Source of the DNA: a virus
Length of the DNA: 64,000 bases
Virus record (IMG/VR): IMGVR_UViG_3300046000_006661
Span: 1-64,000 of that record
Direction: 5' to 3' (one strand)
This document shows, in pieces, positions 33,401 to 41,405 of the stretch; positions within the stretch are counted from its first letter, which is position 1; each line of letters begins with the position of its first letter. The position numbers and the translations under genes were made by a program. The notes beneath the pieces were generated by a model. It searched no databases and was not told the origin of the DNA. It saw nothing but the letters and a program-made list of their open reading frames with translations.

Positions 33401-35053
33401 TCAACTTTCGCAACTAGAACATGTCAAAATTGATCGAGCTAAATCTTGAGATGGATTCGAACTTCTTTGATAATACAAAGATTTGATTCCTTGTTCCCAT
33501 GCAAAGATCATCAATTCGTTAATTTCTTTTGGTTTTGTGCCAGCAGGAATCATCAAATTGAGCGATTGTCCTTGATCAACATACTGTTGTCTTTGTGCTG
33601 CGTGAATCACAACTTCTTTTTGAGAAAGTTCTGCGAACGTCTTAAAAACATTCTTTTCGTCTTCCGAGAAGAATTCAAGATGCTGAACACTTCCACCATG
33701 AATCAAAATACTCTTCCAAGTTTCTTTGTCATTCTTTCCTTTTGATTCCAACACTTCTTCGAGTTTTGGATTGCGATAAGTAAATTGACCTTTAGCAAGA
33801 TTCTTAACGAAGTAGTTGCTATTGAGAGGCTCAATGCTAGGACTTACTTGCCCCAAAATAAAGCTAGAGCTTGTAGTAGGTGCAATAGCAATAGTCGTAG
33901 TGTTGCGGCGACCATAGCCTTTCAATACTTCTGGCTCGCCAAACATTGTAGCAAGTTCTTGAGAAGTTTTATCGGCACGTTTACGAATTTCTGAAAAGAT
34001 AGAGATATTCTCGAAATGAGCGTCCATGCTTTCCCATGCAATCATTTTTGATTGAAGGTAGCTATGATAGCCAAGAACGCCCATTCCCAAAGCTCTGTGA
34101 TTTTTAGCAAAGTTATGAGCGGCTTCCATCAAGCGATTGCCTTTTGTTTTCTCCACGAATTCAGTCATGACGGCATCCAAGAACATTACCATTGTTTCGA
34201 CGGCATCAGTCTTTTCGATTTCGTCCCACCACAACAAATTCAATGAAGACAAACAGCATACGAACGACTCATCATTGGTAGATGGAAGGAAAATCTCAGA
34301 ACAAAGGTTGCTTGCATTGATTTTATATTCTTTGTCTTTGTAGACTTGTGGAGCTTGATTGTTAGCGTTATCTGTAAAGAAAACGTAAGGATAGCCAGTC
34401 TCAGAACGCTTCTTGATTACTGCTCCCCATCTGCGTCTTTTTTCTTTATCGCCATCAATCATTGAATTCATCCAACCTTCAGGAATGGTAATTCCAATAG
34501 ACATTTCTTGAATAGAGTGACCCTCAGAACGAATCTTCATAAACTCGTCAAAGTCACCATGATCAATCGGAAGGTATGCCGCGAAGCTGCCTCTACGTGC
34601 GCTTCCTTGGCTGATTATCTTAGCTACGTTGTCAAACAACTCCATGCATCGGACTGCACCCTCTGCAACGCCACCTGTTGAAATTTTAGAACCTCTTGGG
34701 CGAATGTCGCCAAAATATCCAGATGTTCCGCCACCAACTTTAGTCATCATTCCGACTTCTGCTTGTTTAGTTAAGAAAGCTTCGATGCTATCAGAGATGT
34801 GGCTGTTAAAGCAAGAAATTGGATTGCCTCTTTCGTTTCCGAAGTTCATCCACACAGGAGTGGAGAGGCTGTAAAAGCCGCGAGACATGTAATCAACAAA
34901 CTTAGCCGCAAAACCTTCGATGCCAAGTATTTTTTGCGCTGTATTAGCAATTTCTTGAATTCTTTCGATGGGGGATTGACCCTCACTTAGATAACCTTGC
35001 TCCAAGAATTTAATGGAGTCTTCATTTAGCCAGTAGTATTTTTCTTTCGTCAT
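33401..35053 (-). CDS. nrdA: Ribonucleoside-diphosphate reductase large subunit (class I)
   Basis: The 550-residue enzyme carries the class I core residues: NPISCFNSHISDS (first redox Cys), NLCSEIFLP (radical Cys between Asn and Glu), DESFVCCLSSLNL (partner Cys), IAIAPTTSSSFI, and SLYYQRSSNPSQ (Tyr pair for radical transfer). It ends in LTCSSCES, the flexible Cys pair recharged by thioredoxin or glutaredoxin. It is about 200 residues shorter than bacterial NrdA and lacks the N-terminal ATP-cone, so it should escape dATP inhibition, as seen in other phage enzymes. nrdB lies 3 bases upstream. Confidence 0.93.
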   Translation of the reverse strand: MTKEKYYWLNEDSIKFLEQGYLSEGQSPIERIQEIANTAQKILGIEGFAAKFVDYMSRGFYSLSTPVWMNFGNERGNPISCFNSHISDSIEAFLTKQAEVGMMTKVGGGTSGYFGDIRPRGSKISTGGVAEGAVRCMELFDNVAKIISQGSARRGSFAAYLPIDHGDFDEFMKIRSEGHSIQEMSIGITIPEGWMNSMIDGDKEKRRRWGAVIKKRSETGYPYVFFTDNANNQAPQVYKDKEYKINASNLCSEIFLPSTNDESFVCCLSSLNLLWWDEIEKTDAVETMVMFLDAVMTEFVEKTKGNRLMEAAHNFAKNHRALGMGVLGYHSYLQSKMIAWESMDAHFENISIFSEIRKRADKTSQELATMFGEPEVLKGYGRRNTTTIAIAPTTSSSFILGQVSPSIEPLNSNYFVKNLAKGQFTYRNPKLEEVLESKGKNDKETWKSILIHGGSVQHLEFFSEDEKNVFKTFAELSQKEVVIHAAQRQQYVDQGQSLNLMIPAGTKPKEINELMIFAWEQGIKSLYYQRSSNPSQDLARSILTCSSCES

Positions 35054-35056
35054 AAA

Positions 35057-36028
35057 TTAAAACAGTTCGTCTTCGTCGTAGGATTGTGAATTTTTCGCAT
35101 ACTCTACGGGTCTGGAATGGAAAAAGTCAGTTTGATTAGGTGCGAGAACTTGCTCGTCGAACCAAAATGTATCATCCAATAATTGATTGTCAATATCAAA
35201 AACTGGAGAAAATCCAATTCCCGATAACGACTCATTGATTCTGTTTTTAATAAATTCTTTCAATACGGGAGCAGAAAGACCAGGCTCTTGAATTCCATTT
35301 ACCATCCAATCAATGATTTTGCTTTCTGCAATAAAAGCTTGCTCTGCTTCGTGAGCGATACGATCCTGCAACTCTTGGTCGAAAAGTTCTGGATATTCTT
35401 CGCGAATGGTGCTGATAATTTTCATGCCGACCATTGCGTGAATCGCTTCTTCATTGCGTGTATAGCGAACTTGCTGGTCGGTATCTTTAAGAACATTCTT
35501 ATTCTTGGCAAACCAATTGATTACGTAAAACTGACTGAACAAAGAGACGTTCTCAACGAAAAGAGTGAACAAGATCAAAGCGTAAAGATACTGCTTCTTG
35601 GAATCTTTGTAAAAGCGATGTGTGTATTTCTTGAGATACTTCACGCGCCCTTGAATCCACTCCAGCTTGAGGTTTTCCTCGAATACATCTTCCATGTCCA
35701 ATTCACGCAAAAGGCGCTCGTAAGCGTTGTTGTGAATTACCTCTACATTCGCCATTACGAAGCCCAGATCGGAAAGTGAGGGGTGGGGAAGGTTTTCGCC
35801 TAACTTAGCCCAGAATGTCTTAACGGCTACCTCAATTTGCCCAATTGCAGACAATGTTCTCACGATGATTTCGCGCTCCTTGTCATTCAGAACAGTTTTG
35901 AATTGGTGAAAGTCTGTTTTGAAGCTGAATTCTTTGTCAGTCCAAAATCCCTGATGCATTGCATCAATGAATTGTTCAGTCCATGGATATTTATTCGGTT
36001 TACGTGAGATTTGTTCTTCAAAGATCAT
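35057..36028 (-). CDS. nrdB: Ribonucleoside-diphosphate reductase small subunit (class I)
   Basis: The helical ferritin-like protein has the class I ligands: VEVIHNNAY supplies Glu, His and the radical Tyr four residues later; LFVENVSLFSQF and RNEEAIHAMVG supply the second set. The first ligand is not the usual Asp of LLDSIQ; the aligned region TLSAIGQIEV suggests the Glu in QIE takes its place. The C-terminal tail (SQSYDEDELF) would bind NrdA. It is the first gene of a leftward operon, 12 bases after a probable transcription start of the promoter at 36047-36074, so the leader is very short and lacks a Shine-Dalgarno sequence. Confidence 0.92.
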   Translation of the reverse strand: MIFEEQISRKPNKYPWTEQFIDAMHQGFWTDKEFSFKTDFHQFKTVLNDKEREIIVRTLSAIGQIEVAVKTFWAKLGENLPHPSLSDLGFVMANVEVIHNNAYERLLRELDMEDVFEENLKLEWIQGRVKYLKKYTHRFYKDSKKQYLYALILFTLFVENVSLFSQFYVINWFAKNKNVLKDTDQQVRYTRNEEAIHAMVGMKIISTIREEYPELFDQELQDRIAHEAEQAFIAESKIIDWMVNGIQEPGLSAPVLKEFIKNRINESLSGIGFSPVFDIDNQLLDDTFWFDEQVLAPNQTDFFHSRPVEYAKNSQSYDEDELF

Positions 36029-36046
36029 AGCAATTTGTTTACACGA

Positions 36047-36074
36047 ACTATCGTCAAAATCGCGTCAATGTCAA
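36047..36074 (-). promoter_or_regulatory. Leftward sigma70-type promoter upstream of nrdB
   Basis: TTGACA (forward TGTCAA, 36069-36074) and GATAGT (forward 36047-36052) are 16 bp apart on the leftward strand. The -35 is perfect and the -10 matches four of six positions. Transcription would begin near 36040, just ahead of the nrdB start at 36028. Confidence 0.6.
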
Positions 36075-36099
36075 CAAGAAAAATTTTTTATTTTTTTTC

Positions 36100-36127
36100 T
36101 TGACAAGTTGTTTTTGGTCATTATAAT
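36100..36127 (+). promoter_or_regulatory. Consensus rightward sigma70-type promoter
   Basis: TTGACA (36100-36105) and TATAAT (36122-36127) are both perfect and 16 bp apart. It lies back to back with the leftward promoter at 36047-36074; together they flank a T/A-rich stretch with an approximate inverted repeat. The transcript would carry a leader of about 300 bases before the 36434 gene. Confidence 0.85.
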
Positions 36128-36396
36128 GAGTACGTAGTACTTAGCGACCTAAGACAAAAGCTTTTGTAAAGTCTATAACGTATACGATAATCAATAAAGT
36201 ATTGTATAGTACTACCACTCTACGCTTATCTATACGTATACGCTTGCCAATAACTTCACGCTTAGAACTAAAGCTTTGGCGCAGAGCAATTACTAAGCGT
36301 TATAATTAATTTAAATCGCCCGAAATAAGATAGACTCTCTTTGTTCATAAGAACAATACATTTTCTTTTTTGATTAAAAAAATATCAACAAATTGC
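36128..36396 (+). other. Long untranslated region rich in palindromes (regulatory RNA, operator or origin candidate)
   Basis: No gene is seen here. It holds AGTAC-GTA-GTACT (36129-36141); CTTAG-CGAC-CTAAG (36140-36153); the 14-bp palindrome ACAAAAGCTTTTGT (36154-36167); CGTATACG twice (36179-36186, 36235-36242) in similar contexts; a nested hairpin with outer stem CGCTTAG/CTAAGCG (36259-36265, 36293-36299) and inner stem GCTTTG/CAGAGC; and TTGTTC-ATAA-GAACAA (36341-36356). These may be operator sites, a leader RNA fold or part of a replication origin. The sequence alone does not decide which. Confidence 0.55.
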
Positions 36397-36425
36397 TTGA
36401 CAAAGTAATAACTTTACGCTAAATT
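36397..36425 (+). promoter_or_regulatory. Second rightward promoter just before the 36434 gene
   Basis: TTGACA (36397-36402), a 17-bp spacer and TAAATT (36420-36425; five of six match TATAAT). The start codon ATG at 36434 lies where transcription would begin, so a leaderless mRNA is possible. Confidence 0.6.
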
Positions 36426-36433
36426 TCACTCGT

Positions 36434-36736
36434 ATGAAAGACAAAAAAACAACACAATCATACATCTGTTCTAGTGCAGAGTGGGATTGTCTTATCGAAT
36501 CAGCAGAATCGCCAATGGCGGCTGCAATAGCAGCTTTAAATCGACAAGTAAAATCTTCGGAAGATGGATTTTCTGTTGGAGCGACAATTGAAGTTATCCC
36601 AGTCAAAATCAACAAAAAAGCGGCAGAATTTATTTATTCGCCTTTTGTTTTAGCAGATCTTGGGATGCACTCATTCGCAAAAGACCTCGCAGAAAAACTT
36701 GGTCCACCAAAAAATAATCAAGAACAAGGAAAATGA
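36434..36736 (+). CDS. Hypothetical protein, 100 residues
   Basis: This is the first gene of the rightward nucleotide/SSB operon, with a TTGACA/TAAATT promoter ending only 8 bases upstream. It starts ATG-AAA-GAC with no Shine-Dalgarno sequence. The protein has a helix (AMAAAIAALNRQVKSSED, allowing for neighbouring residues) and a strand VGATIEVIPVKINKKAAEFI, ending in a Lys/Gln-rich tail. I do not recognise it. It overlaps the dUTPase gene by 4 bases (ATGA), so the two are probably made in step. Confidence 0.6.
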   Translation: MKDKKTTQSYICSSAEWDCLIESAESPMAAAIAALNRQVKSSEDGFSVGATIEVIPVKINKKAAEFIYSPFVLADLGMHSFAKDLAEKLGPPKNNQEQGK

Positions 36737-37227
36737 AACTATCAGTAAATTCTGTTGATTATATCAGCTTGCCAGCCAATATGGGGGATGCTGGATGGGA
36801 CGTTATCGCACAAAGCGAGCCAAAGATTGTTGGGAAGATTGCCTATGGTCCATATTGGGAAAAGATCGACTATATCGAATACGATACTGAACTAGCGATT
36901 GCCCCCGAAGAAGGCTATCACACGCTTGTTATGCCAAGAAGCTCGATTTCCAAGACTAATTTGTTTTTGCGCAATTCTGTTGGACTTATCGACAATGGCT
37001 ACCGTGGAACGATTAAACTTCGTTTTGGTTACATTTTTCAACCTCACGATATGATTGTTGATGGAGGCAAATTGTTATGCGAAGTAGATATGTTTCAAAT
37101 TTACAAAAAATACGACAAAATCGGTCAATTGGTTTTCACTAAAACAATCGAGCCAACGGAATTTGAAGTTGGCGCTTTAAATCAAACACAACGAGGAACT
37201 GGAGGCTTTGGCAGCACTGGATCATGA
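36733..37227 (+). CDS. dut: dUTPase
   Basis: All five trimeric dUTPase motifs are present: GDAGWDV (motif 1), MPRSSISKT (2), NSVGLIDNGYRGTIKL (3, with the catalytic Asp), YDKIGQLVF (4) and QRGTGGFGSTG (5, the C-terminal arm that closes over the active site). An insertion of about 25 residues follows motif 1. It breaks down dUTP, which keeps uracil out of DNA and provides dUMP for thymidylate synthesis. It overlaps the gene before and the dNMP kinase gene after by 4 bases each. Confidence 0.93.
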   Translation: MKLSVNSVDYISLPANMGDAGWDVIAQSEPKIVGKIAYGPYWEKIDYIEYDTELAIAPEEGYHTLVMPRSSISKTNLFLRNSVGLIDNGYRGTIKLRFGYIFQPHDMIVDGGKLLCEVDMFQIYKKYDKIGQLVFTKTIEPTEFEVGALNQTQRGTGGFGSTGS

Positions 37228-37826
37228 ACACTGAACCTAAAACAATTATTGGAATTTGCGGCAACGCTCGCTGCGGCAAAGATACTATGGCAGATCTAAT
37301 TCAAGAAGTCTTGGCAGACATTAATGTGAAAAGCAAGAAAATAAATCTTGCTGATTCTCTAAAAGATGAACTGCGAGACTTTGTTGACAAGACTCTTGGC
37401 ATTGATGTGTACACCGACAACACTGAAGAAAAAACAATCATCAGACCATTGTTGGTTACATGGGGAACGCATGTGCGCCGAAAGCTTGACAACAATGTTT
37501 GGATTAAACAAGCAGCGGAAAAGATGACTGAACAATGTGTCTATATCGTTCCAGATATTCGCTTTCCAAATGAGCTTGAGTGGTTGAGGCAGCATAAGAG
37601 CTATTGCATCTTTATTGATAGAATGGACGGCGAAAATATCGTTCCTCCAGCAAATGAAGAGGAGGCTGCTAACAATCCAATTCTCAAAGCTAGCTGCGAC
37701 TTCCAGTTGACTTGGCAAACTGTTGGCGCTGAAAATAAAAAAATGCTCAAGCAAGTTGCTATTGAAGTGCTTGAAAAAACCGTTGATGAAAAAGAAATTG
37801 AACTATGGACACAGACATTTCATTGA
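37224..37826 (+). CDS. Deoxynucleoside monophosphate kinase
   Basis: The P-loop GICGNARCGKDTMADLIQ at residues 10-27 and the following LID/NMP-binding regions (WGTHVRRKLDNNVWIKQAA, YIVPDIRFPNELEWL) match T4 gene 1-type deoxynucleoside monophosphate kinases, which phosphorylate dGMP, dTMP and related nucleotides. The protein has 200 residues. It is translated with dUTPase before it and overlaps the sigma-factor gene by 22 bases. It should feed dNTP synthesis with the ribonucleotide reductase encoded on the other side of the promoter hub. Confidence 0.85.
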   Translation: MNTEPKTIIGICGNARCGKDTMADLIQEVLADINVKSKKINLADSLKDELRDFVDKTLGIDVYTDNTEEKTIIRPLLVTWGTHVRRKLDNNVWIKQAAEKMTEQCVYIVPDIRFPNELEWLRQHKSYCIFIDRMDGENIVPPANEEEAANNPILKASCDFQLTWQTVGAENKKMLKQVAIEVLEKTVDEKEIELWTQTFH

Positions 37827-38374
37827 TTGAAAAAATCAAACAAGAAAACGACAGCGAAAGCCTTCAGTGTCTTATCGACAAGCATTCTGGCATTTACATC
37901 GACACCGTTAATAAAACAATCGCTAATGCAGCATTTTTTATTGATAAAAACGAAATCCTAGAGGAGAAAGATTATTACATCTATTCTGCTGCTTTAAAAT
38001 TCGAACCAGACAGAAACGTCAAGTTCTCGACATATCTAGCAAATGAAACTCGCTGGCGCTGTTTAAATATCTATAATAAACAAAAGAAATTCCAACGCGA
38101 ATCGCTTGACGATAACTTCGATCAATGCTCTGACGGCTCAATCTTCTTGGAAGAAATACAGGCGCAGGAATCTCTTGAAATGATCATCAAGATGGCTAGC
38201 GAACAAAAAGATCAAAGAATCAAAAAAATTATTGACATGCGCTATGGATTGACTTACAATAAGCCGCACGGATGGAAAGAAGTTGCGGAATCTTTGAAAA
38301 TGTCCATACAGGGCTGCATAGATATTCACGACAAATTCATCAGCAAAATTAAAAAAATTATTCAAAATGCATAA
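37805..38374 (+). CDS. Sigma-70-family RNA polymerase sigma factor
   Basis: The 189-residue protein resembles a compact (group 4-like) sigma factor. Region 2 reads ILEEKDYYIYSAALKFEPDR then VKFSTYLANETRWRCL, matching the core-binding and -10-recognition pattern KFDP.RGVKFSTYA..RIR. The C-terminal half has IKKIIDMRYGL and GWKEVAESLKMSIQGCIDIH, a helix-turn-helix of region 4 for the -35 box. It would direct host RNA polymerase to phage late promoters. It lies in an early-looking operon (dUTPase, dNMP kinase, SSB) behind a consensus sigma70 promoter, which the host enzyme can use first. Confidence 0.78.
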   Translation: MDTDISLIEKIKQENDSESLQCLIDKHSGIYIDTVNKTIANAAFFIDKNEILEEKDYYIYSAALKFEPDRNVKFSTYLANETRWRCLNIYNKQKKFQRESLDDNFDQCSDGSIFLEEIQAQESLEMIIKMASEQKDQRIKKIIDMRYGLTYNKPHGWKEVAESLKMSIQGCIDIHDKFISKIKKIIQNA

Positions 38375-38759
38375 TACAATCGTAGGAATCGGACATCTGG
38401 TGGCTGACCCCACCACTCAATCAACCTCTAGTGGCAAATCTATTTGTCGCATGAGAATGTGTATCTCAGACTCTAACTCAAAAAACAAATGTTTCATTGA
38501 CGTTGAGTGTTGGGAAAAACTTGGCGAAACATGCCAGCAATATCTAGTCAAAGGTCGTCAAATTTACTTTGAAGGCGAGCTTAGCTCCAGCACTTGGAAA
38601 GATAAAGATGGAACTGAAAAGTCCAAAAACTTTATCCGTGGAACGAAAATCAAGTTCCTTAATACTGGCGGCGGCAAAAAAGACGAAGCTGGCAAACCAT
38701 CAGCACCAGCTGCAAAACAAGACAATTTCGCAGCAGACGATGATGACATTCCATTTTAA
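38367..38759 (+). CDS. ssb: Single-stranded DNA-binding protein
   Basis: This is an OB-fold SSB: MHNTIVGIGHLVADPTTQS at the start, FIDVECWEKLGETCQQYL and KGRQIYFEGELSSSTWKDKD. A Gly/Ala/Pro-rich linker leads to the acidic tip DDDDIPF, which recruits partner proteins as in bacterial SSB. It covers single-stranded DNA in replication and interacts with polymerase, primase or recombination enzymes. The gene overlaps the sigma-factor gene by 8 bases. Confidence 0.93.
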   Translation: MHNTIVGIGHLVADPTTQSTSSGKSICRMRMCISDSNSKNKCFIDVECWEKLGETCQQYLVKGRQIYFEGELSSSTWKDKDGTEKSKNFIRGTKIKFLNTGGGKKDEAGKPSAPAAKQDNFAADDDDIPF

Positions 38760-38764
38760 TTGAT

Positions 38765-39847
38765 ATGAAAAGCCTAATAGTAGAAGCTCCACTTAATTCC
38801 CTTAGTTTCGGAAATGTTTCTTTTAACATTCTTCGGGAGTTGTATAAATTGAATTTTGATATTGGGCTTTTTCCAATTGGAAATGTTGACTTGTCTACTT
38901 TCAAAGTCTCAGAAGACTTTAAACAATATTTGCAGAGAGCAATTGATAATCGTTACTCGGCGTTGTCACATGGATCTCCATCACTGAAGTTATGGCATTT
39001 CAGTGGTGGAGAAGACAGAAAATCTCACTGTCAAAATCTTTTTACATTTTACGAGTGCAGCGAACCCACTGATATAGAAGTCGCTATTGCCAAATCCCAA
39101 AATAAGGTAATCGTTACTTCCAATTATGCGCTGGACTTGTTTAAACAAAAAGGGTGTGATAACTTTGTTTTTGCACCTCTTGGGTTCGATCAGGACTTCC
39201 AAAGAACTGATCGCACATACTTGAAAGGCGTAACTCATTTCGGACTGATGGGCAAGTTTGAGAAGAGAAAAAACACTGCTGGTATCATCAAAGCATGGCT
39301 CGAAAAATATGGAAACAACAACAAGTATCAACTTACTTGCTGTATTACAAATCCATTCTTTAAGCCAGAGCAAATGAATGAAATCATCAACGGTGTTCTT
39401 GGAGGCAAAAGGTATTCTAATATCAATTTTCTTCCATACTTGAAAACTAATCAAGAAGTCAATGAGTTGCTGAACGCAATTGATATTGACCTTACTGGAT
39501 TAAGTTATGCCGAAGGTTGGAATCTGCCAAGCTTTAATGCTACATGTCTCGGCAAATGGTCTATCGTCTCAAACTCCACCTCTCACAAAGATTGGGCTAC
39601 AGATGAAAACGCCATTCTCGTTGAGTGTGATTCTCATATCGACAGTCATGATGGAGCATTTTTTACTACTGGTCACAGCTTTAATCAAGGTCCTTTTCCT
39701 GCTTATTCTGAGCAAGCCATGATTGATGCATTTGACAGAGCAGAAAAACGCTTGGCAGACCAACCTATCAATACTGCTGGAATCAAACTTGGCGAGCAAT
39801 TAACTTATGCCAATACTGTCCAGAAAATTCTTGAGTCGTTCTCCTAA
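38765..39847 (+). CDS. GT-B (GT4-like) glycosyltransferase
   Basis: The 360-residue protein has a second Rossmann domain starting THFGLMGKFEKRKNTAGIIK, and the donor loop is GLSYAEGWNLPSFNATCLGK (the E-x7-E-like motif with E and N). It resembles GT4 mannosyltransferase-type enzymes. The acceptor is unknown. It follows ssb by 5 bases and overlaps the next gene as TAATG. It could add sugar to DNA, the capsid or a host glycan; its place in the nucleotide operon makes a DNA target worth considering, but the base modification itself is not visible. Confidence 0.78.
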   Translation: MKSLIVEAPLNSLSFGNVSFNILRELYKLNFDIGLFPIGNVDLSTFKVSEDFKQYLQRAIDNRYSALSHGSPSLKLWHFSGGEDRKSHCQNLFTFYECSEPTDIEVAIAKSQNKVIVTSNYALDLFKQKGCDNFVFAPLGFDQDFQRTDRTYLKGVTHFGLMGKFEKRKNTAGIIKAWLEKYGNNNKYQLTCCITNPFFKPEQMNEIINGVLGGKRYSNINFLPYLKTNQEVNELLNAIDIDLTGLSYAEGWNLPSFNATCLGKWSIVSNSTSHKDWATDENAILVECDSHIDSHDGAFFTTGHSFNQGPFPAYSEQAMIDAFDRAEKRLADQPINTAGIKLGEQLTYANTVQKILESFS

Positions 39848-40239
39848 TGCCAATTTATACTTATTTTAATTCTGAAACGGAAGAGTATCGGGACATTGTT
39901 CAAAAAATGAGCGATGTCCACGAATATTTTGGAGAGGATGGGGATGAAGCTACTTGGAAAAGAGTATTCACTGTTCCACATGCATCTATTGATTCAAAAA
40001 TTGATCCATTTAAATCCGAAGACTTTACTCGAAAAACTGGCGGCAAAAAAGGAACGTATGGAGACCTTTTAGATAAAAGCGCAGAACTTAGTCATCAACG
40101 AGCAGAGATGGCTGGCGGCGTTGACCCAGTGAAAGAAAAATACTTCAAAGACTATTCTGAAAAACGCAGAGGAGCAAAGCATCCCAATCAAATGAAATCA
40201 TTTGAAAGCAAGAATATCCAAGTCGATTTCGGCAAGTGA
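39847..40239 (+). CDS. Conserved phage protein with FmdB-like N-terminus
   Basis: The start MPIYTYFNSETEEYRDIVQK resembles the first two strands of FmdB-type zinc ribbons but lacks their cysteines. The rest (WKRVFTVPHASIDSKIDPF, then GGKKGTYGDLLDKSAELSHQ, GGVDPVKEKYFKDYSEKRRG) follows a pattern I have seen in T4-like and cyanophage small proteins of unknown function. It is basic, without membrane segments. It starts within the stop of the glycosyltransferase gene (TAATG) and converges on the tail gene at 40245. Confidence 0.6.
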   Translation: MPIYTYFNSETEEYRDIVQKMSDVHEYFGEDGDEATWKRVFTVPHASIDSKIDPFKSEDFTRKTGGKKGTYGDLLDKSAELSHQRAEMAGGVDPVKEKYFKDYSEKRRGAKHPNQMKSFESKNIQVDFGK

Positions 40240-40244
40240 TATTA

Positions 40245-41405
40245 TCAAGCAAACGCTCCAACTATATCAAAAGAACTGATGTATGTTGATGGTTTTGGAT
40301 ATGGCGAAACTTTTAATCCAGATGCGTCTGTAACCTCTACGGAGTAATTTGCGCTAAACTCTATTCTATTGTTTACTGTCATAGAATGCGAAAAAGAATT
40401 TATTTTCGCGCCACGAATCTCAAATTTTCCAGAAGCAGTTTGTTGTTGATCTGCAAATATAATATCGAAGTCGTACGTCTCTTCCGCTCTATTAAGCAGA
40501 TGAAGATTACCGCTAGAAAATTGATCAACTACAGCGCTAACGTCAACAGATGCTCTTATTGGCAACTGAAGCTTTCGTCCATATACGTGATTACTGCCTA
40601 AACCATATAGATCCGTTCTTTCAAATGGGACAGAAAGATTGACAGACTGAATGATTGCTCCACTAACGAGAACCGCTCCACCCATCTGTAGATTTTCGAG
40701 TTGAGCTGATACATTTTGAGGAGATACCACTTTTGGTCTAAATATATTGAGTTCATTGTTATTAAATTGGTTGGAATATCCTGATAATGATGTTTTTAAA
40801 TTACTGAAGTTCAAAAATCCTGATCCGCTATTGTTTCCTGAAGCAAGATTGATTGCTGGAATACTAACATTTGAACCTGTCAAATTTGTCATTTGAAGAT
40901 TTGACGCGCTGAACGAAGCAGATACCGTGGGCAATCCACCTACTTGAAAACCAACAGAATAGTTATTCAAAAAGCAGTTACCAATCGCTGCGCATGTCAT
41001 TCCACTGAAATTAGTTCGCGGCGAAACTCCCGTAAAACTCTGCAATAAATCTTGCCCGTTTTGATCATTTATAATCAAATAAAAATTCTGATCGCGAGTA
41101 GACATTCCAGATGCTATTGATCTTGCTGATCCACTTGCGGGTGATAGTCCAAGCAGATACTCGTTTACTAAATGCGGCGAAAAAAGATAATCAACATTAA
41201 AAGAAACATTCGGCGCTCTAACAATTGAATCTAATGCATATTGTTGCGAGCCTACTTGTTTTGATGTTTGTCTATCCACCGAAACAGAAATCTCTGATCC
41301 TTGAACTAGCGGCACAAAATAACCGCTCTGCTCGGTAGTAGTCCAAGCAGGAGATGGTGATGTTGCTAGTATTGCTGAATTGCTTTTGAATATGAATTTG
41401 CTCAT
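40245..41405 (-). CDS. Tail-tube-like structural protein (paralogue with in-frame YISSFDIVGAFA tail)
   Basis: This 386-residue beta-rich protein resembles the major tail proteins at 42346-43134 and 58389-59504. They share NCFLNNYSVGFQVGGLPTVS-type sequence ((F/Y)L(T/N)(D/N/E)YS..(V/A)VG..P(T/S)), the QVGSQQYALDSIVRAPNVSF-like start and a VEVTD-like end. Its last residues, KPSTYISSFDIVGAFA, match the tail that a -1 frameshift would add to the 58389-59504 protein. Here the tail is encoded in frame. It is ATGA-coupled to a tail-tip-like gene and is probably a distal or specialised tube component. Confidence 0.75.
   Translation of the reverse strand: MSKFIFKSNSAILATSPSPAWTTTEQSGYFVPLVQGSEISVSVDRQTSKQVGSQQYALDSIVRAPNVSFNVDYLFSPHLVNEYLLGLSPASGSARSIASGMSTRDQNFYLIINDQNGQDLLQSFTGVSPRTNFSGMTCAAIGNCFLNNYSVGFQVGGLPTVSASFSASNLQMTNLTGSNVSIPAINLASGNNSGSGFLNFSNLKTSLSGYSNQFNNNELNIFRPKVVSPQNVSAQLENLQMGGAVLVSGAIIQSVNLSVPFERTDLYGLGSNHVYGRKLQLPIRASVDVSAVVDQFSSGNLHLLNRAEETYDFDIIFADQQQTASGKFEIRGAKINSFSHSMTVNNRIEFSANYSVEVTDASGLKVSPYPKPSTYISSFDIVGAFA

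Noticed and set aside
35057-36028. Metal-free (class Ie) NrdB
   Set aside because: Most carboxylate ligands and the radical Tyr are present in VEVIHNNAY and RNEEAIHAMVG; only the first ligand motif is unusual.
36029-36433. Small genes or a tRNA in the promoter hub
   Set aside because: Translations give only short peptides (16 and 26 codons) without features, and no cloverleaf with TTC and anticodon arms could be drawn.
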